Source of the DNA: Candidatus Bathyarchaeum tardum
GTDB lineage: Archaea > Thermoproteota > Bathyarchaeia > Bathyarchaeales > Bathyarchaeaceae
NCBI GenBank assembly: GCA_029762755.1
Contig: JARVGH010000001.1
Span: 248,001 to 312,000, forward strand
Reading direction: 5' to 3'
Length of the DNA: 64,000 nt
Shown: piece after piece, positions 59,738-64,000 of the stretch
How positions within the stretch are numbered: position 1 is the stretch's first letter
How the letters are laid out: each line of letters starts with the position of its first letter
Program-made: the position numbers and the translations under genes
Notes under the pieces: generated by a model
Seen by the model: only the letters and a program-made list of their open reading frames with translations
Told to the model about the DNA's origin: nothing
Databases searched by the model: none

Positions 59738-60805
59738 GTGGTTACGTTGACAATGCAGTTACATCGAATGCAACTTCCTCGTGAAGTTGTTGTTGGAAAC
59801 GAAACTTTGCTTTTACTAAGCGAGATTTGCCAGAAACTAGGCTTTAGTGAATCGGCTCTTGTAGTCACAGGTCCAGACACTCAAAATGTTGCAGGGCGTA
59901 AAGTCATTGATTTGCTTAGTGACAAAGGAATGGATGTTGATTTAATTGTCGTGAACTCTTCAACATTGCAAGAAGTTAATTCTGTTGAAGAACGCATTAA
60001 AGAAATTAAACCTGAAATTGTTCTTGGTGTTGGTGGCGGAACAAAGATCGATGTGGCAAAACTAAGTTCTACTCGTCAAGAGCTTCCGTTCATAAGTGTG
60101 CCAACAAATGCTTCACATGATGGTATTTCAAGCCCTGTTGCTGCTGTGAAAGGTTTAGATAAACCGTATTCTGTGATGGCACAGTCTCCTATGGCGATAG
60201 TTGCTGACACTGACGTAATTATTCGTTCAGATTACCGCTTTACTGCCAGTGGATGTGGAGACCTTGTATCCAAGTTCACTTCTGTTCGAGACTGGGAATT
60301 AGCTTACAAAGTAAAAAACGAATATTATGGCGAGTATGCAGCAAGTTTGGCGTTAATGAGTGCACGTCTAGTTACAAAAAATGCGGATTTAATCAAACCG
60401 GGCTCAGAAGAAGGTCTTAGACTTGTTTTGGAAGCCCTGATTAGCTGTGGAGTTGCCATGAGCATTGCTGGAAGCAGCAAACCATGTAGTGGTTCTGAAC
60501 ACTTGTTTAGTCACTCTCTGGATGTGGTTGAAGCTAACGGGGGGTTACATGGTCAACAATGTGGAGTTGGCGCGATAATGATGGCTTATCTTTATGACAT
60601 CGACTGGAAGGGCATTAAAGGCACCCTCCAAAAGACAGGTTGCCCAACCACTGCTGAAGGGCTTGGTGTAAAACCAGATTCTATTGTTAAAGCTTTGGTA
60701 CAATCTTGTAGCATTCGTCCAGAACGCTACACTATTTTGGATGCGAAAGAATTAGATTACGATTCCGCAGAGAAACTTGCAAAGATAACCGGCGTAATTC
60801 CTTAG
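59738..60805 (+). CDS. egsA: sn-glycerol-1-phosphate dehydrogenase
   Basis: 355 residues. Reduces DHAP to sn-glycerol-1-phosphate, giving archaeal membrane lipids their stereochemistry. GGGTKIDVAK binds NAD(P)H phosphate; FISVPTNASHDGISSP, SGCGDLVSKF and the zinc ligands His (SHSLD, LHGQQCG) are characteristic. Starts possible at GTG 59738, TTG 59747 or ATG 59753; a TATA-like TTAATATG at 59713 fits either a leaderless or very short leader. Diagnostic archaeal gene. Confidence 0.96.
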   Translation: MVTLTMQLHRMQLPREVVVGNETLLLLSEICQKLGFSESALVVTGPDTQNVAGRKVIDLLSDKGMDVDLIVVNSSTLQEVNSVEERIKEIKPEIVLGVGGGTKIDVAKLSSTRQELPFISVPTNASHDGISSPVAAVKGLDKPYSVMAQSPMAIVADTDVIIRSDYRFTASGCGDLVSKFTSVRDWELAYKVKNEYYGEYAASLALMSARLVTKNADLIKPGSEEGLRLVLEALISCGVAMSIAGSSKPCSGSEHLFSHSLDVVEANGGLHGQQCGVGAIMMAYLYDIDWKGIKGTLQKTGCPTTAEGLGVKPDSIVKALVQSCSIRPERYTILDAKELDYDSAEKLAKITGVIP

Positions 60806-61226
60806 TTTGGTTTTAAGCTGTTGAAAATTCGTTTGAATGGCCAATTTCTATCTTTTTGGTATGAAACGAAGCCCGTAAACTGTTTTTGAACTGACTAATT
60901 TGGTGAATTTGCCATGAATGACGGTTGCCGTTTTGTATTTGCGGCTCATTTTCTTGTTTAGATTTTTTCTTAATTTTTTATTTTTTCATTAATTTTTTCT
61001 GCTAATTTTTTCTATTTTATTGCAAAAATGGCTAAGAAAGTCTGTCTCAAATTTAGTTAAGCGTGTTAATGATTAATGTTGTACATGTGATGGTATCTAT
61101 GCTTGTTTAAAAGGCACTTGAGGTTATTTGACAAAAAGAAGGCTATTTTGACAGTTACCGATATATCTGCATGTTAACAACAGTTATTTCGGTCTTTTAT
61201 AGTAGCTTTCGACTGGGTGTTAGAAT
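60806..61226. other. 421-base gap, no gene seen
   Basis: T-rich; contains two TTTGACA-type half-sites near 61130 and 61148 without the six-base palindromic partner seen elsewhere. No RNA or frame with an initiation signal. Confidence 0.5.
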
Positions 61227-62657
61227 TTGATCTCATGGAAGTACTCTTTCGAGAAAATAAGCACGGATTTGGAATTAGCTAAGAAAAAGAAGCAAGCCCT
61301 TGATGCTCTTTACAATTCAGGCAAAATTTCGGTTTCTACGTACGATTCCCTTGAAAATGAACTGTCAACCATCATCTCCGATATTGAGATGCGACAAAAA
61401 CTTCTTGCCGACAATTTATCTTCAAAAGTTGAAGAACTAGAAAACCAAATTAGCACATTGGAAATATTTCTTGCAAACTCTGAAATTCAATACGCCGCTG
61501 GAGAAATCGACGATGAAGTACACGCTAACGAAATTATTGCTTTTTCAAACGGACTTTACTCCTTGAAAAAACAGTTGGTTTTCCTCAAAGAAGCAGTAAA
61601 CACGATTATCCCTGAAGAAGAAGCACCATCCATTTCAGTTGAACCAGAAACGGTTGAACCAGTTCAATTAGGCACTCCAGTGGTAGAAGAACCAATCGAT
61701 ATGCCTGTTACTGTTCCAGAAGTTTCTGTTATGGCTCCAATTGAAGCACCAGTTGAACCGGTTGATGAGGCACCCGATGTTGAAGCCCCTGTAGAGGCTC
61801 CTGAAACTCCAGTTGAAGAAACATTTACTCCTTCCCTTGAAGCTCCAGTTGCAGCTTTTACATCTGAACCAGTTTCACCCTTTGAAGTTCCAGTTACTGC
61901 TCCAATCGAAGAAATTCAAAGTCCAATTGAAACACCAGTCGCAGACGCTTTTGAAACTCCAATGGATCCAATAGTTGAAACCCCTGAAGAAACTCTGATT
62001 GATGATATTTTTGCTCCTTCTGTTGATCTTCCAGACGAAGAAGAAACCTTTGAAGTACCAGTTGAAATTCCAACTGAGCTGCCTGTTGAAGCGCCTGTTG
62101 AGGCTTCTGTTGAACCTGTTGCTGAAGTTCCAGTTGAAGTTCCTGTAGAAGCTCCTGTTGAAGAAGTGATGGATTTGCCAGTTGAGGCTCCTGAAGTTGA
62201 AGCTGAAGCTCCTGAAGTTCTGGTTGAGGAAACTTTTGAAGAGGAAGCTGTTGCTCCTTCTGTTGAAGTTCCTGAAGCTGTAGTTGAAGAAGCAGTTCCT
62301 GAAACATCTGTTGAATATGAAGCTCCAGTTGAAGAAACAATGGAAGTTGAATCAGCAATTGACGAAGTTGAAACTGAAGATGCAGTAGAACTATCCCTAA
62401 CTAAAGAGCTAGACGAAACAGTTGAAGAAATTCCAGTAGCAACCCCTAAAATACCTGTCACTGAAGAAATAACTCCAATTGAAGCAGTTCCTCAAGTACC
62501 CGCAGAAGAAATCGAAATTGAAGAAGAATCTGTTGAAATCATCTCTGAAGACGACGAAGACTTTGAAGAAGACGCTGACCTTATTGATGAAGAAATCATT
62601 GAAGAAGAGATAATCGAAGAAATAGCAGACGACGACGATGAACTAACCATCGAATAA
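61227..62657 (+). CDS. coiled-coil protein with long Pro-Val-Glu repeat region
   Basis: 476 residues from TTG 61227. Residues 1-125 form a coiled coil (FEKISTDLELAKKKKQALDAL; QKLLADNLSSKVEELENQIST). Residues about 130-460 are low-complexity APVE/VEVP/EETF repeats, ending in an acidic run (DEEIIEEEIIEEIADDDDE). Highly acidic, probably disordered, no membrane segment. Function unknown; the lysine-poor, glutamate-rich composition contrasts with the lysine-rich tail of the next gene. Confidence 0.8.
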   Translation: MISWKYSFEKISTDLELAKKKKQALDALYNSGKISVSTYDSLENELSTIISDIEMRQKLLADNLSSKVEELENQISTLEIFLANSEIQYAAGEIDDEVHANEIIAFSNGLYSLKKQLVFLKEAVNTIIPEEEAPSISVEPETVEPVQLGTPVVEEPIDMPVTVPEVSVMAPIEAPVEPVDEAPDVEAPVEAPETPVEETFTPSLEAPVAAFTSEPVSPFEVPVTAPIEEIQSPIETPVADAFETPMDPIVETPEETLIDDIFAPSVDLPDEEETFEVPVEIPTELPVEAPVEASVEPVAEVPVEVPVEAPVEEVMDLPVEAPEVEAEAPEVLVEETFEEEAVAPSVEVPEAVVEEAVPETSVEYEAPVEETMEVESAIDEVETEDAVELSLTKELDETVEEIPVATPKIPVTEEITPIEAVPQVPAEEIEIEEESVEIISEDDEDFEEDADLIDEEIIEEEIIEEIADDDDELTIE

Positions 62658-62928
62658 CTGACTAAAAATTAGCTTTCGAATAACCCCTTTTTTCAAATCC
62701 CTAACATTTCTTTTTTCTTTTTTATTATCCTACTTTTCTAGCAGAAAATATGATTTTAATATTTGTACTGAGCAATTGTTGCGTTTTTTGGTGCCATTAT
62801 TTGTATCGTTATCTTCTTTACGTTGTTGGATTTGTTGTTGGGCTGATGGTCTGCATACGTAACATTTATGAATGGTGTTGGCGGCTAAAAATCAGCAGAT
62901 AAGGCTAGTAATTAAAGGACGGATATGT

Positions 62929-63831
62929 GTGGCAATTCAGAAAAGCGACTTTATTATTGTTGACTATACAGGTAAAGTAAAAGAAACCGGAGAAGTTTTC
63001 GACACAACTTCTGAAGAAATCGCAAAAGAGAACAAACTCTATCAAGAAGGTGACATTTACGAACCACGACTAGTAGTGGTTGGCGAAGGTTGGGTACTAA
63101 AAGCCCTGGATGACGCCCTTCAAACATTTAAACTGAACAAAGATGAATCACTAGAAATTCCCCCCGAAGATGCATTTGGAAATCGTGACCCCGAAAAAAT
63201 CAAATTTGTTCCCTTCAAAAGACTAGCTGCCCGTGGAATAACCCCCCAGTTAGGTGCTCAAATCGAGTACGACAAAAGACCCGCAACTGTTCGAACAGTT
63301 GGCTCTGGACGAGTAACATTGGATTTTAACCCACCTCTGGCTGGAAAAACCCTCGTTTACGAAGTTAACATCCAAAAACAACTAAAAACTAACGAAGAAA
63401 AAATTGCTGCTTTAGTTCATCGTCGAATACCCGCAGTGGATGTTTCCAAGTTCGGCTTGAACATCTCAAAAACAAGTGTCAGTGTGAAAATGCCTGATGA
63501 ATCCTTCTATGTTGAAGGAGTCCAACTAGCAAAACGGGGCATCGCTTTGGACATTCAACGTTTTGTTCCAGAAATTATTACTGTGGAGTTTGTAGAATCT
63601 TTCACTAAACCTGGTGCAGAAAAAACTGAAGAGCCTAAAACGAAACCTGCTGCCAAGAAAACTGCACAGAAACCTGAAGCTGAAACTGTAAAGAAAACGG
63701 CACCTAAAGCAAAAGCAGAAGAAAAGAAACCAGAAAACAAAGAAGCTACAACAAAAGTAACTAAAACTGTTGCAGAAACTAAAACGAAAAAGACTGCAAA
63801 AAAGACAACTTCAAAGAAAACTGAAAACTAA
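62929..63831 (+). CDS. FKBP-type peptidyl-prolyl isomerase with Lys/Ala-rich tail
   Basis: 300 residues from GTG 62929 (MAIQKSDF), behind AAAGGAC; earlier in-frame codons to 62872 are not family-like. SlyD-type FKBP with an insert-in-flap domain: FIIVDYTGKVKETGEVFDTT, LYEPRLVVVGEGWVLKALDDAL, EIPPEDAFGNRD, then a second domain (EEKIAALVHRRIPAVDV) as in long archaeal FKBP26. The last about 75 residues are AKK/TKK/PAK repeats, histone-H1-like, not usual for the family. Folding catalyst; the tail may bind nucleic acid or ribosomes. Confidence 0.9.
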   Translation: MAIQKSDFIIVDYTGKVKETGEVFDTTSEEIAKENKLYQEGDIYEPRLVVVGEGWVLKALDDALQTFKLNKDESLEIPPEDAFGNRDPEKIKFVPFKRLAARGITPQLGAQIEYDKRPATVRTVGSGRVTLDFNPPLAGKTLVYEVNIQKQLKTNEEKIAALVHRRIPAVDVSKFGLNISKTSVSVKMPDESFYVEGVQLAKRGIALDIQRFVPEIITVEFVESFTKPGAEKTEEPKTKPAAKKTAQKPEAETVKKTAPKAKAEEKKPENKEATTKVTKTVAETKTKKTAKKTTSKKTEN

Positions 63832-63840
63832 ACTACCTCA

Positions 63841-63857
63841 AAAGCAAGTTGCTTTTG
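63841..63857 (+). terminator. short hairpin after the FKBP gene
   Basis: AAAAGC and GCTTTT (63841-63846 and 63852-63857) enclose AAGTT, 7 bases after the stop; T-rich sequence follows at 63888-63900. Probable end of transcript. Confidence 0.4.
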
Positions 63858-63876
63858 TGGAAAAATAGTTGCCTTT

Positions 63877-64000
63877 TAGTTTTCCCTTTTTTCTTTTTTA
63901 GGATTTCTTGTTTTAGTGTTTTCTCCTGTTGGGCAACAGACAATACATTTTTTGTTGTTTATGTCTGGGTCTGATAACGAGCAAAGTTCACACATGACAC
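63877..64000 (-). CDS. small cysteine-rich protein, partial
   Basis: About 39 codons from ATG 63995 (or further upstream, outside the window) to TAA 63877-63879. CELCSLSDPDINNKKCIVCC then a basic end (TRNPKKEKREN). Likely zinc-binding. Start and length uncertain because the window ends. Confidence 0.45.

Noticed and set aside
61894-62461. Two long minus-strand frames, Leu/Gln-rich and Ser/Thr-rich
   Set aside because: They are complements of the Pro-Val-Glu repeat codons of the gene at 61227 and have no independent support.
1-64000. CRISPR array
   Set aside because: No regularly spaced repeats of 24-40 bases and no cas genes were found. The TTGAC boxes are too few and irregular.

Overview
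The window is archaeal chromosome. It carries an archaeal-type ribosomal stalk and elongation cluster (SecE, Spt5, uL11, uL1, uL10/P0, P1), TATA-binding protein, a 20S proteasome beta subunit beside the termination nuclease aCPSF1, sn-glycerol-1-phosphate dehydrogenase, archaeal SepF, archaeal PEP carboxylase and an archaeal-type signal peptidase. Low G+C, many IPEF-anchored surface proteins, frequent TTG/GTG starts and a large set of tiny zinc-ribbon proteins suggest a member of the Bathyarchaeia (TACK group). That placement is inference from gene content; no 16S rRNA gene is present.

Layout. 1-9 kb: a partial DUF116 gene, a secreted protein, PEP carboxylase, a beta-propeller surface protein, a PadR regulator divergent from a 55-residue membrane peptide, a flavodoxin and a short bacterial-looking alanyl-tRNA synthetase. 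9-12 kb: the ribosomal/elongation operon. 12-15 kb: a type II restriction-modification cluster (Vsr nuclease, NgoPII-like endonuclease, C5 methyltransferase). 15-21 kb: a lysine-2,3-aminomutase-like radical SAM enzyme, an ArsR-type regulator, a TSUP permease and a P-type cation ATPase. 22-29 kb: an integration hotspot at a tRNA-Pro(GGG) gene, with three integrase remnants and three copies of the tRNA 3' end, enclosing a surface propeller gene and a complete carB. 29-40 kb: an AhpD-like protein, a half-size MFS protein, BtuF/BtuC-like transporter parts without an ATPase, two divergent UbiA prenyltransferases, small regulators, methyltransferases, a glycosyltransferase and a surface SNase-fold protein. 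40-48 kb: small zinc proteins, a helix-hairpin-helix protein, a ferritin-like protein, a large hybrid histidine kinase, and a rubrerythrin-desulforedoxin operon. 48-64 kb: purC, a LarA family gene, pyrE, TBP, signal peptidase, methyltransferase, YkgJ-like, PUA, SepF, aCPSF1/psmB, egsA, a Pro-Glu-Val repeat protein and an FKBP isomerase with a lysine-rich tail.

Things that stand out: (i) the tandem tRNA-Pro integration array with carB as apparent cargo; (ii) a repeated palindrome GTCAA-N6-TTGAC near promoters of two propeller surface genes and at a third locus; (iii) two genes (TBP and a methyltransferase) whose conserved N-termini begin where an ATG is expected but AAG or ACG is found; (iv) a truncated alaS resembling those of CPR bacteria; (v) several small genes of 38-59 codons that are easily missed. 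All functional names come from reading motifs; no database search was run.
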